The notes beneath the pieces are model-generated. The model was not told where the DNA came from and ran no database searches. It saw only the letters and a program-made list of their open reading frames with translations. This document shows, piece by piece, positions 26,775 through 37,595 of a DNA stretch of 64,000 nt. The position numbers and the translations under genes were made by a program. Source of the DNA: Algibacter marinivivus (GTDB lineage: Bacteria > Bacteroidota > Bacteroidia > Flavobacteriales > Flavobacteriaceae); contig NZ_QFRI01000001.1 in assembly GCF_003143755.1 (NCBI RefSeq), positions 372,001 through 436,000 of the forward strand, given 5' to 3'. Within the stretch, counting starts at the first letter, position 1, and the number at the start of each line of letters is the position of its first letter.

Positions 26775-26936
26775 TTAAAAAAAGCCTTGTTAAAAGTATA
26801 AAAATACTCGTCTAATTTTTGACGAAGTTATTAAGTATTTTACGATTCTAACAAAATTTATTTCATAAAGATTTATTAAATACTTATTGCTGATAATAAC
26901 TCTTTTTTGAGTTAAACTATACTTTAGCAAATACTT

Positions 26937-27023
26937 GCGTTAGGGATTATAGAGGAAAGCCCACAGCCCGACGAAGGAGGTGCGAGGACTTGGAACGGAA
27001 AGCCCGACCCTTGTGGTAACGCC
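26937..27023 (+). ncRNA. 87-nt structured repeat, copy 1 (candidate flavobacterial ncRNA motif)
   Basis: Starts GCGTTAGGG and ends CCCTTGTGGTAACGCC; the ends can form a closing stem GCGTTA/TAACGC extended by AGGG/CCCT. The inside contains GGAAAGCCC twice and AGGAGGTG. A second copy at 54751-54837 has the same length and differs at about six positions. The element is probably transcribed RNA or a dispersed repeat. It may correspond to the published Flavo-1 RNA motif, but I could not verify this. The strand given is the strand as read; the active strand is not known. Confidence 0.55.
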
Positions 27024-27041
27024 CAAATTATTTCTGATAAC

Positions 27042-27072
27042 AAAAAAAGCCTATCAACAGAAGTTAATAGGC
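27042..27072 (-). terminator. terminator of secDF
   Basis: Minus-strand hairpin with arms GCCTATTAAC and GTTGATAGGC, one mismatch and a four-base loop, followed by a run of seven T on the minus strand (A run at 27042-27048). Confidence 0.8.
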
Positions 27073-27094
27073 TCTTTACAAAGAAAAGTTTTAG

Positions 27095-30082
27095 TTAGTC
27101 TTTCTTTTTTCCTTCTAATTTATTTACTGTATCGTACATGATTGGTGTTGCGATAAATAATGAAGAGTACGTACCAACAATAACACCTACGATTAAGGCA
27201 AACATGAAACCTCTAATAGAATCGCCACCAAAGATGAAGATTGCTAATAATACCACTAAAGTGGTTAATGAGGTATTTAATGTTCTACTTAATGTACTGC
27301 TTAATGATGAGTTTACTACTTTATCGAACTTCCAAGATGTGTGCTCGTTGAAGAACTCACGGATTCTATCGAATACTACCACCGTATCATTTAAAGAGTA
27401 ACCTATTACCGTTAATATAGCTGCGATAAATGCTTGGTTTATTTCCATGTTGAATGGCATGAATTTGTACGTTAACGAGAATACACCCAATACGATTAAT
27501 ACATCGTGGAATACCGCTGCTACAGCACCTAATGAATATTGCCATTTCTTAAAACGGATTAAGATATATAGGAATACTACAATTAACGACCCTAAGATTG
27601 CCCAGAATGATGCTTGTTTAATATCATCGGCAATGGTTGGTGTTACTTTGTATGATTCTAGTAAACCTACTTGTTTGTTTTCATCATTCAAATCAATGAA
27701 TTGCTCATAAGTAATACCTTCTAAATGTGGTACTAAAGCTTTGTATAATGAATTTCTAATTTCTTCATCTACTTCAGCTCCAGATTCGTTTACTTTATAT
27801 TTAGTTGTAATTTTTAACTGGTTTGCGTCTCCAAAGGTTTTAGCATCTGCACTACCAAACACTTCTGGTTGAGACAGTAAACCTGTAACTTCTGAAGCAC
27901 TAATGTCTTGCGCAAAACGTACTTGATACGTTCTACCTCCTACAAAATCGACACCTTGATTTAAACCGTTAGTAAATAACGACCCTAAACTTAAAAGTAT
28001 AAGCGCTCCTGATACAACATAAGCTACCTTACGTTTCTTTAAGAACTCGATATTTATATTTCTGAATAGGTTTTTAGTAATTCCTGTAGAGAATTCTAAT
28101 TTCCCACCACGATTTGCATACCAATCAATTAATAATCTAGTTATAAAAATAGCTGTAAATAATGATGTAGCAATACCTATTAATAATGTAGTTGCGAAAC
28201 CTTTAATTGGTCCTGTACCAAATATAAATAAGATTAATGCCGTTAAACCTGTAGTAACGTTGGCATCTAAAATAGATGATAAAGCATTACTAAATCCATC
28301 TTTTATTGATTCTGCTTGCCCTTTACCTTTAGCTAATTCTTCTCGAATACGCTCGAAAATAAGTACGTTTGCATCTACCGACATACCAATGGTTAATACA
28401 ATACCTGCAATACCAGGAAGTGTTAATACCGCTCCTAACCCTGATAAAATACCAAATATTAGTAAAAGGTTTAATAACATGGCTATATCTGCAAAAGCAC
28501 CTGCTTTTCCATAGTAAAAAATCATCCAGATTAGCACTAATGCTAATGCAATAAGGAATGACATAGTCCCACTTTCAATAGCTTCTTTACCTAATGATGG
28601 ACCAACAACCTCACTTTGTATAATATCTGCAGAAGCTGGTAATTTACCTGCACGTAATACGTTTGCTAAATCTATTGCTTCGTTTAATGTAAAGTTTCCT
28701 GAAATAGACGAGTTACCACCAGCAATTGGACCTGTAGTTACACCAGGAGCAGAATATACAACATCATCTAAAACAATAGCAATTTGACTGCCTTGTGTAT
28801 ATGCTTTACCCGTCATTTCTTCCCAGATTTTAGCACCTTTAGCATTCATTTGCATAGACACCTCAGACTTTCCTGTTGGACCAAATTGGTTTCTTGCATC
28901 TGTTACTACAGCACCACTTAATTGTGGGATGTTTTCTCTGTTTCCAACTAAGGCATATAAATCTACAACCTCGCTATCTTTTTCTGGTTTCCCGAAAACA
29001 AACTTAGCGTAACGTTGTTCTGCAGGAAGTAATGCTCTTACTTCTGGTCTGTTTAAATAATCCAGAACAGTTTCTTTATCTTTAATTTCAAACTTAGCAA
29101 TGATTGGTCCGCCTTGGTATCCAATTCCTCTAATTAACTTTCCTAATGGATTGTTTTCTTCAACTGCTGTAGAATCTGTTTCCGCATCACCTAATAAATC
29201 ATCGATCTGATCGCTTTGAGCATCTTCTTCATCTTGAGACTCAACTTCAGTAGCGTCCTCATCTACAATAATATCTTTTAAAACAGCATTAGCTTGATCT
29301 ATAAACCCAAAAAATTGCTCACCTTTATAAGCATCCCAGAATTCTAATTGTGCTGTACTTTGCAGTAAACTTGTGGCACGATCTACATCCTTAACACCTG
29401 GCAACTCAACTAAAATACGTCCAGAATTTCCTAAACGTTGAATATTAGGTGATGTTACACCAAACTCATCAATACGTTTACGTAATACCTCAAAAGCAGA
29501 AACTATTGATTCATCAATTTTTGTTCTTATAATATCTTTTACATCATCATCAGACATACTACCATCAATTTCACCATCAAGTTCTCTGGTGTAAAATATA
29601 TCTGGAGAAGCTAATTTAGTATCCCCTTTTATAGCATCAAAAGCTGTAAAGAAATCTTCTAAATATGTGTTTTGACTATTTTTTTGAAGCTCAGAAGCAT
29701 CATCTAAAGCTTTATTAAAAGTAAGATCACTTGTATTATTTGCTAATCCCTTTAAGATATCTTTTACAGATACTTGAAGAATAACGTTAATACCACCTTT
29801 TAAATCTAAACCAAGATTCATGGCTTTTTGTTTCACTTCGTTATGAGTGAATTTTGCAACACCGATATTATAAACGGTATCTGTAGCTATTCCTTGAAGA
29901 TAATTAGCTTCTTCTTGACTACGCAATGCTCTAAAATTTTCCTCTGATTCAGGAATTTTATTAATTGCTATTTCTTCAGCTTCTTTTTCAATTGAATTTG
30001 CTTTAAATGTGAATGATAATTGGTAAAGACTTACCAAACCAAACAAAATGGCAAACAATTTTACTAATCCTTTGTTTTGCAT
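27095..30082 (-). CDS. secDF: protein translocase subunit SecDF (fused)
   Basis: Proton-driven accessory of the Sec translocon that pulls proteins across the inner membrane. The SecD half has the first TM, LGLDLKGGINVILQV, a large periplasmic part, and membrane motif GMSVDANVLIFERIREE. The SecF half begins near residue 660 with GVDFVGGRTYQVRF and ends with IGYSLNDTVVVFDRIREFF. At 995 residues it is a natural SecD-SecF fusion. An acidic, repeat-like insertion lies around residues 265-310 of the periplasmic part. Confidence 0.97.
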   Translation of the reverse strand: MQNKGLVKLFAILFGLVSLYQLSFTFKANSIEKEAEEIAINKIPESEENFRALRSQEEANYLQGIATDTVYNIGVAKFTHNEVKQKAMNLGLDLKGGINVILQVSVKDILKGLANNTSDLTFNKALDDASELQKNSQNTYLEDFFTAFDAIKGDTKLASPDIFYTRELDGEIDGSMSDDDVKDIIRTKIDESIVSAFEVLRKRIDEFGVTSPNIQRLGNSGRILVELPGVKDVDRATSLLQSTAQLEFWDAYKGEQFFGFIDQANAVLKDIIVDEDATEVESQDEEDAQSDQIDDLLGDAETDSTAVEENNPLGKLIRGIGYQGGPIIAKFEIKDKETVLDYLNRPEVRALLPAEQRYAKFVFGKPEKDSEVVDLYALVGNRENIPQLSGAVVTDARNQFGPTGKSEVSMQMNAKGAKIWEEMTGKAYTQGSQIAIVLDDVVYSAPGVTTGPIAGGNSSISGNFTLNEAIDLANVLRAGKLPASADIIQSEVVGPSLGKEAIESGTMSFLIALALVLIWMIFYYGKAGAFADIAMLLNLLLIFGILSGLGAVLTLPGIAGIVLTIGMSVDANVLIFERIREELAKGKGQAESIKDGFSNALSSILDANVTTGLTALILFIFGTGPIKGFATTLLIGIATSLFTAIFITRLLIDWYANRGGKLEFSTGITKNLFRNINIEFLKKRKVAYVVSGALILLSLGSLFTNGLNQGVDFVGGRTYQVRFAQDISASEVTGLLSQPEVFGSADAKTFGDANQLKITTKYKVNESGAEVDEEIRNSLYKALVPHLEGITYEQFIDLNDENKQVGLLESYKVTPTIADDIKQASFWAILGSLIVVFLYILIRFKKWQYSLGAVAAVFHDVLIVLGVFSLTYKFMPFNMEINQAFIAAILTVIGYSLNDTVVVFDRIREFFNEHTSWKFDKVVNSSLSSTLSRTLNTSLTTLVVLLAIFIFGGDSIRGFMFALIVGVIVGTYSSLFIATPIMYDTVNKLEGKKKD

Positions 30083-30132
30083 GTTATACTTTTTTTACGT
30101 CAAATTTTTAAACCTGAATAATTTCGGGCGAG

Positions 30133-30163
30133 CAAATATAGAATTTACCCTATAATTTGACAA
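30133..30163 (-). promoter_or_regulatory. candidate promoter of secDF
   Basis: The minus strand reads TATATTTG (30133-30140) as -7 element and TTG (30161-30163) as -33 element with 20 bases between, close to the Bacteroidota consensus. The -7 element lies about 50 bases upstream of the ATG. Confidence 0.55.
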
Positions 30164-30303
30164 TTTTTTATTTTTTGAATTTGATTTTATAGAATCTACA
30201 TTATTAATGTGTTCTAAAATTGAAATGAAAATTTAGGAATGTGTTTAATCTGAATCATTTTTGAAGCTGTTATAAGAACTTCTAAAAATAAATTTAAACT
30301 CCC

Positions 30304-30921
30304 TTAAGCTAAAGGGCCTGCTCTAACTTCAGGTATTTTGTGTAGTGGATCACTTATTTGTATCGTAATGGCTTTACGAATTTTGTAAGTGACATGTGTT
30401 AAGGTATTTGTGTAATCATGATCTACACTGCCTGTAGACACATAATTTGGATCTATGAATCGATCACTTTTTACTTCAACATCTAAACTTATTGCACCAT
30501 CAAAATCCCATCCAGAATGTTGTCCATTCTGTATTTCGTAAATATTAATATCATAACTGATATTTGACTCTTGGAATGGTAATTTTGATGAATCTTTATC
30601 TTGTGATTGAGATGTTAATTGAAGTGCTAGAGTTTCTTGGTCTAAAAACAGTTGTTTTATACTAGCAATATCGGCATCACTGAAATATGTTATTTTCAGT
30701 TTACCCTCTTGTAATGTAAGTACTTTAATATTTTCAGCACCTAAACCTTGTAACTGATACTTTATTGCAGCTACAGCATTCTCAGTTTGGTTTGGTGTTA
30801 AATTAACATCTTCAAACTGCAATACAATTTCTTGGTTAGGTACCGTTATTTGCTGTTGAGAAACAACACCAAATAAGGTTAAACCAAAAATTAAAATACT
30901 AATGCACCATCTAGCAATCAT
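30304..30921 (-). CDS. hypothetical secreted protein
   Basis: 205-residue protein with an N-terminal signal peptide (ILIFGLTLFGVVSQQ) and a predicted mixed alpha/beta domain; no known family is recognised. The first half (TENAVAAIKYQLQGLGAENIKVLTLQEGKLKITYFSDADIASIKQLF) could fold as a ferredoxin-like small domain, which is inference from the alternation of segments. It lies between secDF and mdh, convergent with neither, and has the mdh terminator just upstream. Confidence 0.6.
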   Translation of the reverse strand: MIARWCISILIFGLTLFGVVSQQQITVPNQEIVLQFEDVNLTPNQTENAVAAIKYQLQGLGAENIKVLTLQEGKLKITYFSDADIASIKQLFLDQETLALQLTSQSQDKDSSKLPFQESNISYDINIYEIQNGQHSGWDFDGAISLDVEVKSDRFIDPNYVSTGSVDHDYTNTLTHVTYKIRKAITIQISDPLHKIPEVRAGPLA

Positions 30922-30930
30922 GCGCCAAAT

Positions 30931-30964
30931 ATAAAAAAATAAAGACTGTATTGCTACAGTCTTT
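30931..30964 (-). terminator. terminator of mdh
   Basis: Perfect 10-base stem AAAGACTGTA / TACAGTCTTT with a four-base loop, followed on the minus strand by an AT-rich tail containing seven T. Confidence 0.85.
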
Positions 30965-30995
30965 ATATAAATCTATGTTTTATAATGTTTATAAA

Positions 30996-31922
30996 CTATA
31001 CGTCTAACAATCCGTTAGTCTTTTTAACGCCTTCTGCACTAGTTTGCATGTGTGCTTTTTCAGCATCACTTAAAGGAATATCAACAATTTTCTCTATACC
31101 GTTTCTTCCTAAAATTACTGGAACACCAATACAAATATCATTTAAACCATATTCGCCTTCTAAAAATGTAGAACAAGGGAACATTTTCTTTTGGTCACAA
31201 GCAATAGCCTGAACTAAACCGCTTACTGCAGCTCCAGGAGCATACCAAGCAGAAGTTCCTAAAAGACTAGTAAGTGTTGCCCCACCAACCTTAGTGTCTG
31301 CAGCAACTTGCTCTAAACGTTCAGCGCTTAAAAACTCAGAAACTCTAATACTATTTCTTGTAGCATGACTTGTTAATGGCACCATACCTTTATCGCTATG
31401 ACCACCGATTACCATACCATCAATATCACTAATAGGAGCTTCCATAGCTTCCGCTAATCTATATTTAAAACGTGCAGAATCTAAAGCACCTCCCATTCCT
31501 ATAATTCTGTTTTTTGGCATATCAAGTGTTTTATGCGCTAGATAAGTCATGGTATCCATAGGATTACTAACAACAATAAGAACCATATTTGGAGAATGTT
31601 CAAGTAAACTAGTTGATACAGATTTTACTATACCAGCGTTGATACCAATTAACTCTTCACGAGTCATTCCTGGTTTACGTGGAATTCCAGATGTAATAAC
31701 GCAAATATCACTATTTGCTGTTTTGCTATAATCATTTGTTACACCTGTAATTTTAGTGTCAAAACCGTTTAATGATGCACATTGCATTAAATCCATAGCT
31801 TTCCCTTCAGCATAACCTTCTTTAATGTCTAACAAGACCACTTCTGAAGCGAAGTTTTTAATAGCAATATACTCTGCACAACTTGCACCAACTGCTCCAG
31901 CACCTACAACTGTTACTTTCAT
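30996..31922 (-). CDS. mdh: malate dehydrogenase
   Basis: NAD-dependent TCA-cycle enzyme interconverting malate and oxaloacetate, of the lactate-dehydrogenase-like type. Rossmann motif VVGAGAVGASCAEYIA, nucleotide-binding VVSNPMDTMTYL, substrate Arg region SGIPRKPGMTREEL, and the catalytic His in GGHSDKGMVPL are all present. The length of 308 is usual for Bacteroidota. The gene is monocistronic, with its own terminator. Confidence 0.96.
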   Translation of the reverse strand: MKVTVVGAGAVGASCAEYIAIKNFASEVVLLDIKEGYAEGKAMDLMQCASLNGFDTKITGVTNDYSKTANSDICVITSGIPRKPGMTREELIGINAGIVKSVSTSLLEHSPNMVLIVVSNPMDTMTYLAHKTLDMPKNRIIGMGGALDSARFKYRLAEAMEAPISDIDGMVIGGHSDKGMVPLTSHATRNSIRVSEFLSAERLEQVAADTKVGGATLTSLLGTSAWYAPGAAVSGLVQAIACDQKKMFPCSTFLEGEYGLNDICIGVPVILGRNGIEKIVDIPLSDAEKAHMQTSAEGVKKTNGLLDV

Positions 31923-32091
31923 TTTTTTATTGTTTTTTTATTAGTATTAAATTTGTTTTAATTTACTATGTAAAATTCATAATAAAACCAAATAGATAAT
32001 ATGATTTTAATCATGAACTTTAATTATTTCATCAAAAAACAAGATGAAATTTAACTCCAGCAAAATTACGAATTAAAATGCTGTAAATGAA

Positions 32092-32120
32092 AAAAGCACA
32101 GGATTTTATCCTGTGCTTTT
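32092..32120 (-). terminator. terminator of the DUF6588-like gene (also works on the plus strand)
   Basis: Perfect 13-base stem with core AAAAGCACAGGAT / ATCCTGTGCTTTT and a three-base loop; A and T tracts on both sides. Confidence 0.85.
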
Positions 32121-32179
32121 TAAAACAAAAATTAAATATAACTAACTAAAACTAAACAATTAATTTCTTTATAAATCTA

Positions 32180-33196
32180 TTATCTAAAACCAAAGTTAAT
32201 CCCTAATGAATAAGCATTAAACTCTGACATATGATATTCTCCGTTAAGTCTGAAAAAACCTAATTTTAATTTAAATCCAACAGTTCCTCTTACTGATGCT
32301 ACTTCGCTAGATACAGAAAACGGATCCACAATTGGTTGAGAAGTCAAAACTCCATCAGTAATTCTGTAAGTTCCAAGTAAATCAGATTCAGATTTTCCTT
32401 TAATATATCCTAAACCACCATAAAAATTAATTACCGGTAATTTAGTTGAAGCTATTAGTTGTAATAACCAAGTATTAGTTGAATTTTCAATACGTTGATT
32501 TTCGCCTTGAATCCCAGAAGATTCTGTTAAATCGTACTCACCATCTAAATATGTATAAGCCACTAAACCAGATATAGCAACGGGTAGAACTTTGTCAGCA
32601 GGCAACCACTTGGTAAACTCTACTTGTAAGCCAGCACCGTACATACTTAATGAAACATCATCTGTTTCAATTTTAGGTACAAAACGTGCTTTAACTTCTA
32701 TGCCTTTACTTAACCCTAAAGCACCTTGTATAAATGCTGTAGGTAATAAATTAGCGGTTCCTTCACCTATACCTGTTGGTAACTCTATAGTCTCTGTTTG
32801 ATTACCGAAAATCGGATCATCATACTCAACTTCTACAAAAATAGCTGGGTCATTTTCTCCTAGAACAGAGGCAACCATTTTTGAAGGTGAATTATCTGGA
32901 AAAGATATATTGTTATAATCTGCTACATTTAAATCAAATGCTTTACTATCGTCTTTTATTGAAGCAGCATTAACTATAACTGAAATTTCAAAACCACCAA
33001 GAGGTTTAGCTTTTGCTGAATTAAACCAATTGGCATTCATACTATGCATTAAACCATTTGTTCCAGGCGCTAAATAATCATTTGCAAAACGTTCTGCATC
33101 TTCAACACCAGCAGCAAGTAATGCATCAATATCACTCTGCGCTTTTGAAATCGTTGTTACTAAACAAAGTAACATAAATAAGGTTAACTTTTTCAT
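32180..33196 (-). CDS. DUF6588-like outer membrane beta-barrel protein
   Basis: 338-residue exported protein. The start is set at MKKLTLFMLLCLVTTISKAQ (33196), which gives a clean signal peptide; the 16-codon upstream extension would be non-signal sequence. The N-terminal region ERFANDYLAPGTNGLMHSMNANWFNSAKAKPLGGFEISV is typical of the DUF6588 group. The rest is beta-strand-rich and ends in Phe-Arg (LGINFGFR), as expected for a barrel. Function unknown. Confidence 0.75.
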   Translation of the reverse strand: MKKLTLFMLLCLVTTISKAQSDIDALLAAGVEDAERFANDYLAPGTNGLMHSMNANWFNSAKAKPLGGFEISVIVNAASIKDDSKAFDLNVADYNNISFPDNSPSKMVASVLGENDPAIFVEVEYDDPIFGNQTETIELPTGIGEGTANLLPTAFIQGALGLSKGIEVKARFVPKIETDDVSLSMYGAGLQVEFTKWLPADKVLPVAISGLVAYTYLDGEYDLTESSGIQGENQRIENSTNTWLLQLIASTKLPVINFYGGLGYIKGKSESDLLGTYRITDGVLTSQPIVDPFSVSSEVASVRGTVGFKLKLGFFRLNGEYHMSEFNAYSLGINFGFR

Positions 33197-33302
33197 TCCT
33201 ATAAGTAAATTTGGTTTTACAAACATAGGAAAAAAATCACACAAAACAACATTTTATCGAAAAAAAATGCTTTTAAACGATATTAAAGTTGTTTTTAACG
33301 AT

Positions 33303-33334
33303 AAAAAAAGCTCAAACAAATACATGTTAGAGCT
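33303..33334 (-). terminator. terminator of gyrB
   Basis: Minus-strand stem AGCTCTAACA / TGTTTGAGCT with one mismatch and a six-base loop, followed by seven T on that strand. Confidence 0.75.
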
Positions 33335-33358
33335 TTTATAATAGACTTAAATTTTTAC

Positions 33359-35773
<2,415 letters not shown>

Positions 35774-35781
35774 TATATTTG
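35774..35781 (+). promoter_or_regulatory. candidate -7 promoter element of the Asn-leader/gatCAB-aspS operon
   Basis: TATATTTG matches TAnnTTTG exactly. Transcription would start a few bases downstream, leaving only about ten bases before the leader ATG at 35799. A -33 element is weak. Confidence 0.5.
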
Positions 35782-35798
35782 AACACGTTAAAATAGCA

Positions 35799-35846
35799 AT
35801 GACAAACAATAACAATAATAATAATTTCAATAATCCTAATTTTTAG
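35799..35846 (+). CDS. asparagine-rich leader peptide (attenuation sensor)
   Basis: Fifteen-codon reading frame MTNNNNNNNFNNPNF with ten Asn codons (two AAC, eight AAT), seven of them consecutive, and a TAG stop at 35844-35846. The stop lies four bases before the first arm of the downstream antiterminator. Genes below it make Asn-tRNA(Asn), so the peptide most likely serves as a ribosome-stalling sensor of charged tRNA(Asn). The reading frame, codon run and hairpins are seen directly; the function is inferred from classical amino-acid operon attenuators. Confidence 0.85.
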   Translation: MTNNNNNNNFNNPNF

Positions 35847-35849
35847 GGT

Positions 35850-35888
35850 TCGGAAGGTTATTGTTTAAAAATATATAAAGCCTTCCGA
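35850..35888 (+). promoter_or_regulatory. antiterminator of the Asn attenuator
   Basis: Arm 1 TCGGAAGG (35850-35857) is an exact complement of CCTTCCGA (35881-35888), which is also the left arm of the terminator; the two pairings exclude each other. A ribosome on the leader stop codon would cover arm 1, while one stalled on the Asn run would leave it free. Confidence 0.8.
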
Positions 35889-35907
35889 TATCGGAAGGCT
35901 TTTTTTT
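35877..35907 (+). terminator. Rho-independent terminator (attenuator) before gatC
   Basis: Perfect palindrome with arms GCCTTCCG and CGGAAGGC around ATAT, extended by A-T pairs on both sides and followed by eight T (35900-35907). It lies between the leader and the first structural gene, where a normal operon would have no terminator. Confidence 0.9.
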
Positions 35908-35925
35908 AATCTAAATTTTAGAAAC

Positions 35926-36192
35926 ATGAGTAAAATTATGACAGTCGACGTGTTGTCGAGCATTAAAGGAGCACAGCCATCAGAAGCTGTAAACAAGTTA
36001 TTTGAGGTCATTAAAAATGCCAACACAACAAATAATAATGCTTTTAATAATCATAATAATGCGTTGTCTTTAAACGATTTAAGAGAGGATTTGGTTGTAG
36101 ATAGCTCAGAAATAGAAAAGCAAATCATCATCGAAAACTTCCCAAAAGAAAAAAACGGCTATTTAGTTGTTTCTAAAGTTATAGAAGAATAA
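35926..36192 (+). CDS. gatC: minimal GatC: amidotransferase subunit C with an Asn-rich segment
   Basis: 88-residue protein. Its C-terminal third (LREDLV at 52-57, then NFPKEKNGYLVVSKVIEE) matches the conserved tail of GatC (LREDxV...DGYFxVPKVIE), which wraps around GatA. The usual N-terminal helical part is poorly conserved. Residues 31-45 contain nine Asn, almost all AAT codons. GatC stabilises the GatA-GatB complex. It is first in the operon, 2 bases before gatA, and sits directly after the attenuator. The family call rests on the tail and on context. Confidence 0.75.
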   Translation: MSKIMTVDVLSSIKGAQPSEAVNKLFEVIKNANTTNNNAFNNHNNALSLNDLREDLVVDSSEIEKQIIIENFPKEKNGYLVVSKVIEE

Positions 36193-36194
36193 TT

Positions 36195-37595
36195 ATGAGT
36201 TCGCAGATACATCACATTCATCAGCAATTGATGAACAAAGAAATCACTTGCACTTCACTGGTTCAAGAGAAATTAGATGGCTTAAAACAAAACACTAACA
36301 ACACCGTAAACACCTTGTTGGACACTATGGCGCTAGATTTAGCAGCCAAAGTAGATGCTAAAATAGCCAACGGAGAAACTATTGGTTTACTTGAAGGTAT
36401 TCCTTTTGGAATTAAAGATGTGTACATGCTACAAGGCACATATACTACAGCAAGTTCAGATTTACTTAAAAACTATAAATCGGCATACACCGCAACAGCT
36501 ATTCAAAAATTATTGGATGCTGGTGCTATTCCATTAGTAAAAGAAAACTGCGATAGTTTTGGTCATGGATCTTCTTCCGAAAACACCATTTTTGGCGCTG
36601 TTAAAAACGCCATAAACCCCGATTTAGTTGGTGGCGGTTCTAGTGGAGGTTCTGCGGTTAACGTTGCTAAAGATTATACGGTGTTTTCCATTGGGGGTGA
36701 TACAGGAGGTTCTGTACGTCAGCCTGCTGGCTACAATAATGTATATGGTTTAAAACCTACTTACGGACGTATTTCGCGTTACGGATTAATGGCTTACGCA
36801 TCATCAACAGATTGTGTGGGTCCCATTGCAAAATCAATCGAAGATATTCGCATTGTATTGAATGTGATGAGCGGAAAAGATATTAAAGACCAGACGTCTT
36901 ACGCTTGCGCGGAAATATCTCAAGAAGCTATTTCATCTTCTGAGACTATAAAAACCGTTGGATATTTTAAGAACTTTATTGAAACCGATGCGATTGACAC
37001 AAAAATCAAATCTGATTTTTTAGAAACAATAGAAAAAATAAAAGCCAAAGGCATTCAAGTAAAAGCTTTAGATTTCTTTGAATCTGAAACATTAGTATCA
37101 ACATACTATACGCTGGCCATGGCAGAAACCGCCTCTAACCTATCAAGATTAGATGGTACAAACTATGGTAACCGTATTGAATCGGATAATTTAAAAGAAA
37201 CTTACGCAGTAACACGTTCTGAGAATTTCTCTGAAGAGACAAAACGCAGAATTGTTGGTGGAAACCAAGTGTTATCTCAAGGATTTTCAGATGAAATCTA
37301 CTTAAAAGGATTAGCTTTAAGAGACAATATTTCTGAAAATTTTGAAAACGATTTTAACGAAGTCGATATCATCATATCGCCTGTTACTCCAAGTACACCA
37401 CCAAAAATTGGAGATAGTTTAAAAAATCCGCACGCCATGTATTTATCTGATGCGTATACGGTTGGTTTTAGTTTAGGACAACTACCTACACTAACAATTC
37501 CTCAAGGGACTACAACAGGTTTACAAATTACGGCTGCAAAACATAATGACGAACTCGTTTTGAAGTTTGCTAACTTCTTAAAAGATACGATATAA
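36195..37595 (+). CDS. gatA: Asp-tRNA(Asn)/Glu-tRNA(Gln) amidotransferase subunit A
   Basis: Amidase that releases ammonia from glutamine or asparagine for tRNA-dependent amidation. The Ser-cis-Ser-Lys triad is visible: Lys in GIPFGIKDVYML, Ser in VGGGSSGGSAVNVA and Ser in IGGDTGGSVRQPAG. The end SLGQLPTLTIPQG is typical. The length is 466, within the normal range. Its stop overlaps the ATG of gatB-aspS by one base (TAATG). The neighbouring AspRS domain suggests that the physiological product is Asn-tRNA(Asn) rather than Gln-tRNA(Gln). Confidence 0.95.
   Translation: MSSQIHHIHQQLMNKEITCTSLVQEKLDGLKQNTNNTVNTLLDTMALDLAAKVDAKIANGETIGLLEGIPFGIKDVYMLQGTYTTASSDLLKNYKSAYTATAIQKLLDAGAIPLVKENCDSFGHGSSSENTIFGAVKNAINPDLVGGGSSGGSAVNVAKDYTVFSIGGDTGGSVRQPAGYNNVYGLKPTYGRISRYGLMAYASSTDCVGPIAKSIEDIRIVLNVMSGKDIKDQTSYACAEISQEAISSSETIKTVGYFKNFIETDAIDTKIKSDFLETIEKIKAKGIQVKALDFFESETLVSTYYTLAMAETASNLSRLDGTNYGNRIESDNLKETYAVTRSENFSEETKRRIVGGNQVLSQGFSDEIYLKGLALRDNISENFENDFNEVDIIISPVTPSTPPKIGDSLKNPHAMYLSDAYTVGFSLGQLPTLTIPQGTTTGLQITAAKHNDELVLKFANFLKDTI

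Larger units (their letters stand above)
26775..27094. other. 320-base intergenic region between secDF and the TonB-type receptor gene
   Basis: Contains the 87-nt structured repeat (26937-27023) and the secDF terminator (27042-27072). The remaining AT-rich 160 bases next to the receptor start should hold its promoter, but I see no clear TAnnTTTG element there and no coding potential. Confidence 0.6.

Noticed and set aside
26937-27023. tRNA- or rRNA-like gene
   Set aside because: It has no anticodon arm or T-loop sequence and no similarity to known rRNA segments beyond the AGGAGGTG core; the repeat/ncRNA description fits better.
35799-35846. The Asn run as a chance low-complexity AT stretch
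   Set aside because: It begins with ATG, ends with a stop at the right distance from a two-state hairpin, follows a consensus -7 element, and precedes an Asn-tRNA synthesis operon; chance does not explain all four.
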